From Hirsutella rhossiliensis (taxonomy: Eukaryota; Ascomycota; Sordariomycetes; Hypocreales; Ophiocordycipitaceae): DNA of 64,000 bases. Position numbers and translations under genes: made by a program. Below, piece by piece: positions 33,258 to 44,066 of this stretch. The notes beneath the pieces were generated by a model. That model was not told the origin of the DNA. It ran no database searches and saw only the letters and a list, made by a program, of their open reading frames with translations. Each line of letters starts with the position of its first letter. Position 1 is the stretch's first letter. Where the stretch lies: NCBI RefSeq assembly GCF_020360975.1, contig NW_025408667.1:7378001-7442000 (forward strand), in the 5' to 3' direction.

Positions 33258-34849
33258 ATATATATCTTATATAACTTTATCTTATAATTCTAATAGTATT
33301 TAGATTTTATTCTTATATATTAAAACTTTTAAATATTCTATATTATATTTATTTAGTGCTTTATATTCTTTTATTTATTTTAGGATCTTTTAGTAAGTTA
33401 AGTTATTAGGTTATACTTTAAATATTATATTTAGCTATTATTACTAGTAGTTCCCGTTTTCGTTGATTTCTAAGAGCTATCCTTTCTCTATAAGTGCCTT
33501 TATATTATAGTCGCTTCGTTAACTAAAGGTATTAGCTCGACCGTTTTTTATTCCTTTTCTATAGATTATTTTATAGTTAAATTCTAATAAGTATTCGGCC
33601 TATTAAATCTATTATCTATTTAACTATTACGTTATTATAAAATATAAGATATTCTTATAATTTATATAGACCTTAACTTTATACTTACTTTTAAGAAGGT
33701 GGTATTAAAATTCTTTAAAAGCTTAAATAATTATAATAAATTCTTTATTATAGATAGGGTAATTAAGTTCTACGCTATATAGCTTTTTTAAGTAAAATAT
33801 AATTAGTTATAGTCTTCCTTTATTATCCTTTTATCTGATTTATACTCCTAAAGTAAAGTCTAATATATTAGTTTTAAGTTCGATTTATTATTTTAAATTA
33901 AAGGTAGTTAAGACTAGTTCTTATATAATTATAGTTTTAATATATTTAAAAGCTTTATTAGCTTTATTATCCTATATAAATTCTTTTTCCTTCTTTATTA
34001 AGTTATATAATAGTATTACGATCTTTCTAAAATCTTTAATAAATCGTTAATAGTAATTTATAAATCCTAAGAAACTTTATATATTCTTAACGTTCTTTAG
34101 TATTAGCTATTCTTTAACTAAGTTAATCTTATCTTATTATATTTATATCTCTCTTAATAAGATTATATATCTAAGGAAGTTTACTTCTTATATATAAAAC
34201 TTACTTTTCTTTAGTTTAACTAGTAACTTTATATTTTAAAGTACGTAGAGTACCTTATAGATATATTCCTTATATTCTTTTAAGGTATCTAAGAAGATTA
34301 GGATATTATCTAAGTATACTACTATAAAGATATTTAAGTATTTATATATAATATTATTAATTATTTATTAAAAGGTAGCTAGTATATTTATAAGTCTAAA
34401 TAGTATTACTAGATATTTAAATAGTCTAAATTTCGTTTTAAAAGCTATTATCTATTTATATCCCTTTTTTATATATATTAAGTTATAAGCGCCTTTAAGG
34501 TTAAGGGCTATAAACTATTTTTTACTATATAATTAATCTTATAGTTCTAATATAAGTAGTAATAGTATTCGGTCTTTTATTATAATATTATTTAAGCGTC
34601 TATAGTTAATAACTAGTTATAGCTTACTATTTTTCTTTAAAATAAATATAACTAAGTAGCTTACTTTAAATATTAACGTTTATATATATACTTTTTATAG
34701 ATTCTTATTAAGGTAATCGCGTAGCGTTTATAGTTACTTTTCGTTTAAGTTATAGATCTTATAAAATATCGGCGTTATTTTATCCTTAAGATAAATTTCG
34801 TAGTCCTATTAGCTATATTTAAGTAACCCTATCTTAAGTTCTTCCTTAA
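33258..34849 (-). pseudogene. Gypsy G2 pol fragment (RT and RNase H)
   Basis: Collinear with 37386-38976 of G1. RT motif VVYLDD reads VVYLDN at about 34308-34325 (TpG to TpA in the second Asp codon). RNase H and the connection follow towards 33258. G3's 5' LTR starts at 34850 directly after CCTTAA. Base decay is clearly heavier than in G1: many CG of G1 are TA here. Confidence 0.8.
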
Positions 34850-34933
34850 TATTACGACTATAGCTACTAGGCCGCTAACGGTCGACCGCGTTAAGTACGT
34901 AATACGGTTTAATAGATAAATAGTTAGTATAAC
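34850..34933 (+). repeat. Gypsy G3 5' LTR, left part
   Basis: 84 bases matching, in reverse complement, the outer end of the G1 LTR (35300-35383). They complete the truncated LTR at 48642-48999. The last five bases (34929-34933, ATAAC) are the target duplication of G1, repeated at 48637-48641. Confidence 0.9.
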
Positions 34934-35383
34934 TATAACGACCGGTGTTATTCCTAAGGGATAAACCTATCGAGGGGTTTATATTAGCAGATATAATAGG
35001 GCGTGGTCTAAGCAATAATAAGTATATTACGTTAGTAATAAGTCGGAGGTTATAGACTATAGACTATAACTAGGTAATTAGAATTAGAGATAGAATCGTA
35101 ATAAAGATCTATATTAAAAGCTAGAGAGCTATCTATCTAAAGGAGTAAAAGTAGGTAGCTATATATACCTATAGAGACTATCCTTAGATTATAGGCCTAG
35201 CTATAATCCCTAACGTTAGATTATATAGAGCGTAGTAATCCTATTAATCCTAGATTACTTAGATCTCTACGATCCCCTCGATCCTATATCTATTAGATAG
35301 TCGTGCTAACTATTTATCCGTTAGACCGTGTTACGTGCTTAACGCGGTCGACCGTTAGCGGCCTAGTAGCCGTGGTCGTAATA
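34934..35383 (-). repeat. Gypsy G1 3' LTR (450 bp)
   Basis: TATAACGACCGG...GTCGTAATA on the + strand. Twenty bases longer than the 5' LTR, which has lost a segment after GGTATTATTC. Holds TATTAAAAGCT near 35113, the complement of the element's 5' transcript end. Confidence 0.92.
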
Positions 35384-35443
35384 CGATGTCTCCCCTCCTT
35401 TTAGTCTTATCCGTAAGACCTACTATAGCTGCCTTAGCCGCCG

Positions 35444-35453
35444 TATATAAATA
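35444..35453 (+). promoter_or_regulatory. TATA box of antisense ORF (G1 copy)
   Basis: TATATAAATA, 61 bases inside the LTR edge and about 60-70 bases before the antisense ORF. Conserved in position with G2 and G4 although G2/G4 carry a different LTR subtype. Confidence 0.5.
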
Positions 35454-35468
35454 TACCCTTATTGCGTC

Positions 35469-36210
35469 GTGCGTAAGTATATCGTTCCTTGTTTCTTTAT
35501 CCTTTCGGGATATGCTACTAATAGTATATCTAGTTATATACTAAAAAATCGTTCCCGAAAAGCCTCCGAGCGCGCTGCTCTTACCGAATATATCGACTTA
35601 AGTAGAGATCCTACCGATATACCGTGTACTCGATGCTTTAAGGCGAAGAAGACGAATTATTAGATAGCCGAAAATTCTTCGCGCTATAATAATTATATTG
35701 CTAGTAGTCGTCCCTATTATAATAGTGTTTTAGTTGCCTCTTCTTATAGGTGTTTTCTAATTCTTTCTATATATAGTAGCTAATATATTTCTTCTAGTAA
35801 CTAAATTATTAGCGGAGTAGCGTAGGCTATATTCTAAAGAGGAGGAAGCTAGAGAAGCCTTATTAGAGCTTTAGGCATAGCTTACGAACCTTTAGTCGCA
35901 AATATCTATCGCCGTTAATCGTTTAGCTTATATCTAGAAGATTCGGAATCGTGCGAAGGAAAAGAGTTCTAAGTTATTTCGTCGTAGTATCTAAGAAGTA
36001 GATGCCGAGGATAGCGTTTCGCCTACGCTCGATGCGTATAAGCATTAGGTAGTAAATAATTTATAATCGTTAGGTATTCCTAATAAGGCGAATTAGTCCT
36101 CGTTCGGTGTTAGCGAGGAGTTTACGGATCTTAGTCCTTTAATCCCTCCTAAACCTTCTAGTAAAATTATCGAAGTAGAGAGCTATAGTAGGTTAAGTGC
36201 TTAAGTAGTT
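35469..36210 (+). pseudogene. Antisense accessory ORF of Gypsy G1 (Zn2Cys6-like, coiled coil)
   Basis: The best preserved copy. The frame is open from 35469 (GTG; the true start may be nearer 35514) to a TAG at 35661-35663, then continues with RIP stops. PCTRC survives near 35625, followed by Tyr at the expected Cys sites, giving C-x2-C-x7-C-x8-C-x2-C-x6-C, one residue longer than in G2. After about 35750 the continuation is in another frame because the spacer is 48 bases instead of 47. The C-terminal half is helical (EEEAREALLEL, RAKEKSSKLFRR), then acidic/Pro-rich. About 230 codons in all. Function unknown. Confidence 0.6.
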
Positions 36211-36249
36211 CCTAGGTATTTTCCTCTAGTCCGTATCCCTTCTACTTAA

Positions 36250-39200
36250 TAAGGTATTCTTATTACTAACCTTATTTTCTTATATCTAGTATTTATTCTA
36301 CTTTATATTTTTAATCGTTATCGACTTCGATTTTTTCCTATAGTTTAGCGTTTCGTAGCGCTAGTTCTAATAATAAGATATAAAATATTAGGTATATCTA
36401 TATTATTATTAGTAGCGAAAGTTCGTAGTTAACTTTTAAAATAGCTTTCTTAACCTTAAACGGTCTAAGTTTCTTAAAATCTAATTTATTACTTAGTCGT
36501 TTTATTTTAATGTTTCGTCGTACGAGGTAGACTATATCTCCCTCTCGAAAGATTAGTCCCTATAATCTTTTCCGATTATAGTAAGTAAATATTCGTTTTC
36601 TAACGAATTAAAGTTCTTATTATATTTCTTTATATAATTTTTATAGCTAATCTACTTATAATATCGCTCGTTCCGCTTATAGTCCTTATTAAGTAACCTT
36701 AAATACTTCTAGGTTATATCTATAATTAGCGTATACTAGTAAGAGCTTAGTTATTTCCGTAACTAAGCTATTATAAGCTAGTTACGCTATTAGTAGCTAT
36801 TTAACTTAATCGTTTTATTCGTAACTAATATAGCATTATAAATATTATTTAAGCGTTTAGTTAAGTCGTTCTATTTATCTATCTATTTATAGGTAATAAG
36901 CTATACTAAGCTTATATTTCGTCCTTAATTATACTATAAGAGCTTGCTAAAACTTAGCTATAAATATACTTCCTTTATTAGAGATAATCTTATTTAGTAG
37001 TCCGTAATTACTAATAATTATTTATAGGAATATATATACTAGCTCTTCTATATTACTTACTTCTTTATACGGTAAAAAGTATCTATACTTTATTAATCTA
37101 TCGGTAATAATAAATATGCTATTATATTTAACGTTAGTTATAGGTTCTTTTAATAGTAGTAGCTTTATAATATAGTCGAAAGCTATCGAATCCTATAGTT
37201 TCTCTAGTACTAGTAGCGGTTATAATTCTCCGTATAGTTTATATCGTTTAGCTTTACTTTATACGTAAAGTTTATATTCTTTAATAACTTATCGTACTAC
37301 TTCTTTAAGCTATAAGAAGTTATATTATTATTTAATCCGTTCTATTATTCTTCGGATTCCTTAGTATCTATATATTAGATATTTATATATATCTTATATA
37401 ACTTTATCTTATAATTCTAGTAGTATCTAGATTTTATTCTTATATATTAGAACTTCTAAATATTCTATATCGTATCCCTTTAATACTTCGTGTTCTTTTA
37501 TCTATTTTAGGATCTTTTAGTATATCGAGTTATCGGGTTATACTTTAAATATTATATTTAGCTATCGTTACTAGTAGTTCCTATTTTCGTTGATTTCTAG
37601 GAGCTGTCCTTTCGCTATAGGTGCCCCTATATCGTAGTCGCTTCGTCGACTAAGGGTATTAGCTCGACCGTTTTCTATTCCTTTTTTATAGATTATTTCG
37701 TAGTCGAATTCTAATAAGTATTCGGCCTATTGGATCTATCGTCCGTTTAACTATTACGTCGTTATAAAATATAAGATATTCTTATAATCTATATAGACCT
37801 TAACTTTATACTTACTTCCGAGAAGGTAGTATCGAAATTCCTTAAAAGCTTAGATAATTACGAGGAATTCTTTATCGTAGATAAGGTAATTAAGTTCTAC
37901 GCTATATAGCTTCTTCGAATAGAATATAATAGGTCGTAGTCTTCCTTTATTATCTTTTTATCCGATTTATACTCTTAGAGTAAAGTCTAATATATCGGTT
38001 TCGAGTTCGATTTATCGTTCTAGATCGAAGGTAGTTAAGACTAGTTCTTATATAATTATAGTCTTAATATATTCGAAAGCTTCGTTAGCTTTATTATCCT
38101 ATATAAATCCTTTTTCCTTCTTCGTTAAGTTATATAGTAGTACTATAATCTTTCCGAAATCTTTAATAAATCGTTAGTAGTAATTTATAAATCCTAGGAA
38201 ACTTTATACGTCCTTAACGTTCTTTAGCGTTAGCTATTCTTTAACTAAGTTAATCTTATCTTATTATATCTATATCTCTCTTAGTAAGATTATATATCTA
38301 AGGAAGTCTACTTCCTATATATAGAACTTACTTTTCTTTAGTTTAACTAATAACTTTATATTCTAAAGTACGCGGAGTACCTTATAGACGTATTCCTTAT
38401 ATTCTTCTAGGGTATCCGAGAAGATTAGGATATTATCTAGGTATACTACTATAAAGATATCTAAGTATTCGCGTAGGATATTATTAATTATCTATTAGAA
38501 GGTAGCTAGTATATTTATAAGTCTAAATAGTATTACTAGATATTCGAATAGTCCGAATTTCGTTCTAAAGGCTATTATCTATTTATATCCCTTTTTTATA
38601 TATATTAAGTTATAGGCGCCTTTAAGATCGAGGGCTATAAACTATTTTTTACTATATAATCGATCTTATAGTTCCGATATAAGCGGTAATAGTATTCGGT
38701 CCTTTATTATAATATCGTTTAAGCGTCTATAGTCGATAACTAGTCGTAGCTTACTATTTTTCTTTAGAATAAATATAACTAGATAGCCTACTTTGGATAT
38801 TAATATTTATATATATCCCTTTTATAGATTCTCGTCGAGGTAGTCGCGTAGCATTTATAGTTGCTTTTCGTTTAGGTTATAGATCTTATAGAACGTCGGC
38901 GTTATTTTATCCTTAAGATAAATTTTATAGTCCTATTAGCTATATTTAGGTAACCTTATCTTAAGTTCTTCCTTAAAGAGTTTATCGTATTTCCGGTATT
39001 CCTAGGGGATATTCTTTATTCTATCTTATAGGCTTTATTCTTTCTTTTAAGAGCTAGTTTCTCTTAACTTAAGCTCTTTATTAATTTATTTAAGGTCTTT
39101 CCTTAGAGTAGTAATAACTCTTTAGATCTTCGTATTATATCCTTTATTCTATTTATATCGGATGCTAGGTTATATAGCTATATTAGTTAGTATATAGGTC

Positions 39201-39613
39201 TTATTAGTCGATTTTATTATATCCGCTAGTTCGGTTACTATTTTCGTTTATATCGCTAAAGCCTATAATAATTTACTTAAACGGTTATCCCTTTTATCCT
39301 ATTTAGTAGCTAAATTATCGTAAAATTTTACTTTCTTTTAAATCTACTAGTCCTAGAAACTTATATCTTCGTTTTAATATAGCTAGCTAGTTTTCTAGTT
39401 AATTAGTAGGTTGCTCTCCTATAGCTATAGAAGTCCTAATATAAGGTCGTGTTCTTTAATATCTATAATATCGAAGTTAACTCGTTCGTCGTAGCCCTAG
39501 ATATTAATATTAAGGTAATTAATCTCTATATTAATAATTCCGTTATTATAGTTAAAGGCCTCTCCTTTAATATTCGTAAGTTTATATAGATCTTTCTTAT
39601 ATCTCTATATAAG
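36250..39613 (-). pseudogene. Gypsy G1 pol: RT, RNase H, integrase, chromodomain
   Basis: Read on the - strand from Copia-1 downwards. RT has VVYLDN at about 38428-38448 (YLDD with the last Asp lost to TpG to TpA). RNase H lies around 37500-38000, integrase zinc finger and core about 36650-37380, and a chromodomain about 36240-36330 that has lost its Trp codons. Domain order RT-RH-IN is diagnostic of Ty3/Gypsy. It continues on the other side of Copia-1 into protease and gag. Confidence 0.8.
39609..39613 (+). repeat. Copia-1 target duplication, left
   Basis: ATAAG, repeated at 45478-45482. The empty site ATCTCTATATAAGTCGG is at about 59691-59706 in G2. Confidence 0.97.
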
Positions 39614-39756
39614 TGTCAGAACGGTGGTTCTGCGGCTCGGGCCTAATGAGGAAATATGTGGGTATGTACGATGGATCAAGGCTTAATGCAGCAGCTTGTG
39701 TGCAGCTGCAAAAGAGGTTGTATCGATTGTGATGATCTGTGTTCTTTTTTCTTCTT

Positions 39757-39776
39757 GAGGCCTCCAAGGAGGCCTC
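39757..39776. promoter_or_regulatory. 9-bp perfect hairpin in Copia-1 LTR
   Basis: GAGGCCTCC, AA, GGAGGCCTC. Could form a stem in RNA or DNA. The second copy is at 45363-45382. A role in termination or polyadenylation of the element transcript is possible but not shown. Confidence 0.6.
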
Positions 39777-39818
39777 GTCCCTAAAGGGGAAATTGGCTGC
39801 CGGATTTGCCCGGTGTCT

Positions 39819-39839
39819 GCACGTGATGGTGCACGTGAT
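39819..39839. promoter_or_regulatory. Paired CACGTGAT boxes in Copia-1 LTR
   Basis: Two GCACGTGAT copies 12 bases apart. CACGTG is the core bound by bHLH factors such as Cbf1/Pho4 types in fungi. Near the LTR start in element sense, so in the U3 promoter position. Also at 45425-45445. Confidence 0.45.
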
Positions 39840-39871
39840 CCGACATGTGTTTCTACCCGTCAGTTCCGACA

Positions 39872-39884
39872 CACCCCCCCAGCC
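39872..39884 (-). promoter_or_regulatory. Copia-1 polypurine tract
   Basis: On the - strand GGCTGGGGGGGTG directly precedes the 3' LTR. A G-rich run adjacent to the 3' LTR is the normal primer for second-strand synthesis. Confidence 0.75.
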
Positions 39885-40024
39885 GAGCCCTCTTCCATGT
39901 GGAAGAGTGGGAGGCTGGCCCATGATCATGTTCTTGCTCCCTGACTCATGGAGGAATCCCCCCTGCAGTCTACAGTGCCCGTAGGCAAAGGGCCCTTCTT
40001 TCTAGGCCGCTGCTATGTGCTGCC

Positions 40025-40355
40025 TTACACAACTTGGTCCTCCCACATCTTGTATGATTGTTCTTGAAGTATTGAGTCGGTCGATTCGGGGAGCTCTCGT
40101 GACGCAAGGCGGTCGGAGATATCGTGGAGGCCGATTTGGTTGACAAAGGCTTGGAACTTAGGTCCTTGGAGGGCCTTGGTGAGACCGTCGGCCATCATCT
40201 CGGCGCTTGGTGTGTATTTGACTTCGAGGGTTCCGTTCGTGATTTCTTGGCGAAGCCAGTGGTTGTGAATGTCGACGTGCCGCAGCTTGGTTCGTAGCGT
40301 TGCCACCTCCGCGGTTACGATGCGTATTGTTTGCGTGTTGTCGCATTGGATGCTG
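40025..40355 (-). pseudogene. Copia-1 RNase H C-terminal end
   Basis: Open at 40025-40306 with VATLRTKLRHVDIHNHWLRQ and a YTPSAEMMADGLTKAL motif, the Copia RNase H ending (K/RHVDIHNHWLRQ). It ends with a stop about 150 bases before the LTR. It is separated from the upstream frame by an indel near 40355, visible because SIQCDN begins in this frame while DVKLDHS ends in the other. Confidence 0.85.
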
Positions 40356-41166
40356 ATTCGAGTGGTCGAGTTTTACGTCGAGTTCTCGGATCAGGCGGCT
40401 CACGTATATCGATTCCTTTGCCGCTTGTGAGGGCAAGTAGCTCCGCCTCTGTGGTTGAAGTGGTGACAGTGTCTTGTTTGTTTGCTCGCCAGCCGATGAG
40501 GCCTCCAAATAGCTTCATTGCGAAAGCTTGAGAGCTCTTGCGGTCTGATGAGTTGTCGGCGAAAGAGGCATCGCTTGCCACTTCGAAATCGTCCCCACCC
40601 CCCAGGCGGAGCGCCAGCCCTTTTGTCTGCTGCAGATAGCAGATCACGCGGTCGGCCGCTTCGTGATGTTTGGGTCCCGGGTTGGAGTTGAACTTTGATA
40701 GCTTTGAAGTTACAAACGCGATGTCTGGGCGCGTGATAACCGCAGCGTATAGCACGGAGCCTATTTTCACTTGGTACGAATTGATGTCAGCAAATGAAGC
40801 AATGCCGTTGAATGGGAAAAGTTCGTTAACCCCCATCGGGGTGTCAAAGCTCCTGTGTTTCTTCGCGAGGCGCGAGATCTTGTCGATGTATGAGGCTTGT
40901 GATAGCCAAATGAAGCCTTTCTCGCGGTCTCGAAGAATCTCGATGCCAAGAAACCACTGAAGGCTGTTACCACCTGTCAGCTGGTATTTCTCACGCATTT
41001 GTGCTTCCAGGGCTTGCGCCCTCGTCTCGTTCTTTCGCTGATATGCGAAGACGATGTCGTCAACGTAGAAGAAAACGATGATTCCGTTGAGGTGAGGCAG
41101 CAGGGCTCGTGTGGCACTGGCTTGAAGCCGAGCTTCTTGAGCGTGTTGGTGAGCTCTCGATGCCAC
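40315..41166 (-). pseudogene. Copia-1 RT C-terminal half and RNase H
   Basis: Open reading frame at 40315-41166 beginning inside RT. FFYVDDIVFAY carries the catalytic YVDD. Then W.LGIEI, YIDKI and a Copia RNase H with VASDASFADN..DRKSSQ and STTEAELLAL (acidic residues present). Near 40445 the frame changes (AKESIYVSRLIREL is in the 40158-40508 frame), consistent with a 2-base loss in a GC repeat. RT copies genomic RNA into cDNA; with the frame broken twice no full enzyme is encoded. Confidence 0.9.
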
Positions 41167-41759
41167 AGCAATGGTGATTTCCTCAATCCGTAAAGGGCTT
41201 TGTTAAGCTTCAATACGGTCCCGTGTTTCCTATGGCCTGGTGGCATCTTCATGAAGACTTCCTCATCAAGAGAGGCATTTACGAACGCGTTGACAGCGTC
41301 GTATTGGATCAGTTCGGGGTCGAACCTTGCCGCCATCGCCATCAATGTGCGAAAGCTTCTTCCAGCAAGCGTGGCTGCGTAGGTTTCTTGCCCATTTCGG
41401 AGCTGTTGATCCCCTCGCACCACCAGTCTTGCCTTGCATTTTGAGAGCCTCCCGTGCTTATCGAATTTGTATACGTAAACCCACATGCAGTCAAGCACTT
41501 GGGCCTTCTTCGGGAGCTCTGTAGAGCTCACCTCGAACCAAGACTTCATGTCTTTATGGCTCTGAAGGTGTACTTCCTCTGCCTCCTCGAATTGATGTCC
41601 GAGAGGGTGGTCTCGCAGTTGGGAGTGGTGTTTCGGCACGTCTGGAAGGTCTCGGCGATGGATCTGTTTCTTCATGATCAGCCGTTCAAGATATGCTTTG
41701 TCTTTAATCTTGTGGCTCAGCTTGTCTTTTGCAAGTGGTCCTGCTTGTGTGCCTGCCAT
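41115..41759 (-). pseudogene. Copia-1 RT N-terminal half
   Basis: The open frame runs 40977-41759. Its meaningful part ends near 41115 at PHEP.C, after which ALLPHLNG continues in the next frame (one base lost). Motifs: KARLVVRG.QQ, ETYAATLAGRSFRTLMA, YDAVNAFVNA.LDEEV and LNKALYGLRKSPLLWH, all signature of Copia RT. The frame extends upstream beyond the Met at 41759 into the repeat-bearing linker, so that Met is not a start. Confidence 0.92.
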
Positions 41760-41784
41760 GAAGGCGGCATGCCAGTTGGCTGTG

Positions 41785-42310
41785 TGTTTACGCGAGGGAA
41801 GGATTCCTTGACCCTGCTGCTGAGAGGATTCCTCAAAGCGGTGTGGTTGTTGCGAGAGAGGGTTCCTCTGCTCGCTGCGACGAGGTTCCTCAACGCGTGG
41901 ATGTGGTTGCAGAGAAGGGTTCCTTCTACTTGCCGTGAAGAGGGTTCCTCAACACGTGATTGTCGCAAGGGAAGGCTTCCTTCGCCTTGCTGCGAAGAGG
42001 GTTCCTCAACGCATGGGTATGGGTGCAAGAGAAGGGTTCCTTCTACTTGCCGTGAAGAGGGTTCCTCAACACGTGATTGTTGCAAGGAAGGATTCCTTCG
42101 CCTTGCTGCGAAGAGGGTTCCTCAACGCAGTGTGTTTGTGTGGGAAGGATTCCTTGCTCCACTGCTCCAAGCTTGAGGGTTCCTCGTTGCCGGGCATGAT
42201 TTGCACTGTGCGTGGGAAGTGTTCCCAGCCAGGCGTGCTCGAGGGAAGATTCCCAATGTGAGCTTCCATCAATGTGCGAGGGAAGGATTCCTTGACCCTG
42301 CTGATGGATG
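41785..42310 (-). repeat. 57-60 bp minisatellite between integrase and RT of Copia-1
   Basis: The core motif GGTTCCTCAA recurs at about 41829, 41886, 41944, 42001, 42061 and 42118 (spacing 57, 58, 57, 60, 57). More diverged units extend to about 42310. Two alternating unit types (CTACTTGCCG.GAAGAGG and CGCCTTGCTGCGAAGAGG) suggest dimer expansion. On the - strand it encodes about 19-residue repeats of the form VEEPSS(R/Q)Q.EG.L. The 58-base unit and a missing C in one CCC run each shift the frame. Confidence 0.9.
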
Positions 42311-42569
42311 ATTTCCTGGGGCTCGTTGAGATCAACTCGCTTTTCAGGCAGATTTGTTTGTATTGATGCGGCAAGCAGGGCCGCCGGAGGAGTTGAAGGA
42401 GGCGTCGGTAGCAGCTCGAATCGGGCTTCTGTGTATCGACTTTCCTGACCTTCCGGGTCTTTCTCAGGCTCTGCTGTGTGCTCGTCATCGTCATCGTGGT
42501 CAAATTCGAAGATTTGCTCGTCAAGCGCCTGTGGGGCTGCTTTCGGGGCGATTTCGTCGTCTTCTGGAA

Positions 42570-43060
42570 GACTTATGTGTGAGGGCTAGAGCTAGCTCCT
42601 CGAGGTCTGCTTCCTTGACGTTTTGAGCGAGGCTCTCGAGTGTTCCATCGAAAATCTGTTGCTCGTCAAAAATAACGTCTCAGGTAGAGATCACTTTGCC
42701 TTCTGATGGTACCCAAATTCGGTATACGTTGGAGGACGTGTATCCCACAAGGTATCTATCCAAGCCCGTGGGTCAAGTTTCTTGAGGCGATTCCTCTTGT
42801 CTTGGGTTGATGGAGTCATAGCAAAGGCTTTGCAGCCGTAAGCTCGGAGATGCTCTTGTGCGGGCTTTCTCCCTGTTAGATCTTCATATGGCGAAGTCCA
42901 CTTAATTCTGCATTTTGGCGTGCGGTTGTTGAGGTAGACGGCAGATTTGTAAACTTCTCTCCACAGTTTCGAAGGAAGGTTGCCTCTCATTGCACGTGCC
43001 TTGTCTTTGATCACACCCCCTGAGCGCTCGGCACCTCCGTTTTGGTCTTGAGTGTAAGGG
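42570..43060 (-). pseudogene. Copia-1 integrase C-terminal part
   Basis: Open at 42691-43014 and readable to 43060: NGGAERSGGVIKDKARAM contains the third catalytic acidic residue (Glu of AERS). Then WREVYKSAVYLNNRTP and LRAYGCKAF, the GKGY-like Copia C-terminal domain. One base is lost near 42765 (WI-YLVGY), and an in-frame TGA at 42680-42682 interrupts ST-DVIFDEQ, fitting a CGA to TGA change. A further shift lies near 42570 before an acidic linker. Confidence 0.88.
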
Positions 43061-44054
43061 GCCGAGGTTCGACTTTGAGGTTTCTTCCGAGCAGGAACTG
43101 TGTAACTGCCGGCTTTTGGCTCGTTAGTTCATTGTCGCATTCGATGACTTTGACCTTAAAGTCAAATTGGTACGTAAGGTAGTCGACAGCGTGTTTAAGG
43201 GTAGTGATGATGGTATCGGCTTTCCGATCTTGGAGGTAGTAGTCCCAAGAAAAGCCGCTTGCTCTATCGGTGAGAAGCATCAGGGAGTTAAATCCTTTCG
43301 AATCAGGCTGAAGGTCGTGAAAATCGATCGCCAGTCTCTCGCCTTTACAGTGGTCTGCAGTGCGAGGCTCTCGTCGAATCATCCGTTTTGCCTTTGCTGT
43401 CCCGCAATTGTCGCATTGCGCGGTGGTGATTCCCTTGATTCTAACTCCTCTGGAGCAGTTGACAAGGTGTTCTAGGGCCCTAGGTCCAGGGTGTCCTAGT
43501 CGCAGATGCCATACCTCGGCTGATGCCTTTTGAGGCTTCCGCTTGGTGAAGGAATTGAATGTGTTTCGGCGGGTGAAGAATGCCCGCCTCGAGAAATGTT
43601 GAGGAATATATTCAAGCACAAATTGACCATGGCGTCGTTCCACGAGGCCGACGATGCTTCGGTCAGGGGCGCGCAGGCTTGGTTTCCTGCTTGGGTCTTC
43701 ATCCCACCAAATACCCTGTTTCTTAAGTAGCTGGTAAGAGACGAGGTTGCAAGCAAAATTCTCGCAGTAGGCGGCATCGAGCAGCCTAAGCACCTTTGAT
43801 CCTATTGGAGTCTTGACCTGGATGTCGACGTCGCCGTATCCCTGGATAGGGACCTTGTCCTCGCCGGCCCAGAGGAAGTCTCCTTCTTGGGCTGTGTGGA
43901 AGTTGATGAATCGAGTGATCTCGATGAAGATGTGGATTGTGGATCCAGAATCAAGGATTGAAGAGTGGCATAGAGGGTAGGAATCAACAGTAAATGATCC
44001 TTTGACCTGACTAGGAAGAGTGATGAGGAAAGACGCGATTGAAACCTTCCCCAT
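43011..44054 (-). pseudogene. Copia-1 protease and integrase N-terminal part
   Basis: 347-codon open frame. LDSGSTIH near residues 34-41 is an aspartic-protease active site (D-S-G). WHLRLGHPG with C-x2-C (CDNC) near residues 182-215 is the integrase HHCC zinc domain. Then the core with catalytic Asp in AIDFHDL and Asp in IECDNELTS. A one-base loss near 43055 shifts the catalytic Glu into the next frame. It is in frame with the Gag C-terminal ORF upstream, separated only by a TGA at 44067-44069. Confidence 0.92.
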
Positions 44055-44066
44055 CGCTCGTACGAG

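Larger units (their letters stand above)
39614..39871 (-). repeat. Copia-1 3' LTR (258 bp)
   Basis: TGTCAGAACGG...TTCCGACA on the + strand; in element sense TGTCGGAAC...TTCTGACA. Contains a perfect 9-bp inverted repeat (39757-39776) and two GCACGTGAT elements (39819-39827, 39831-39839). Identical to 45220-45477. Confidence 0.97.

Noticed and set aside
39739..39984. ORFs covering the Copia-1 LTR (also 39597-39929 and 45215-45478)
   Set aside because: Present identically in both LTRs as by-products of non-RIPed sequence; no domain, and they run over the LTR border.
41454..42261. Long + strand ORFs across the Copia-1 linker
   Set aside because: Shadows of the - strand RT frame and of the minisatellite, whose period is near a multiple of three and so opens several frames.
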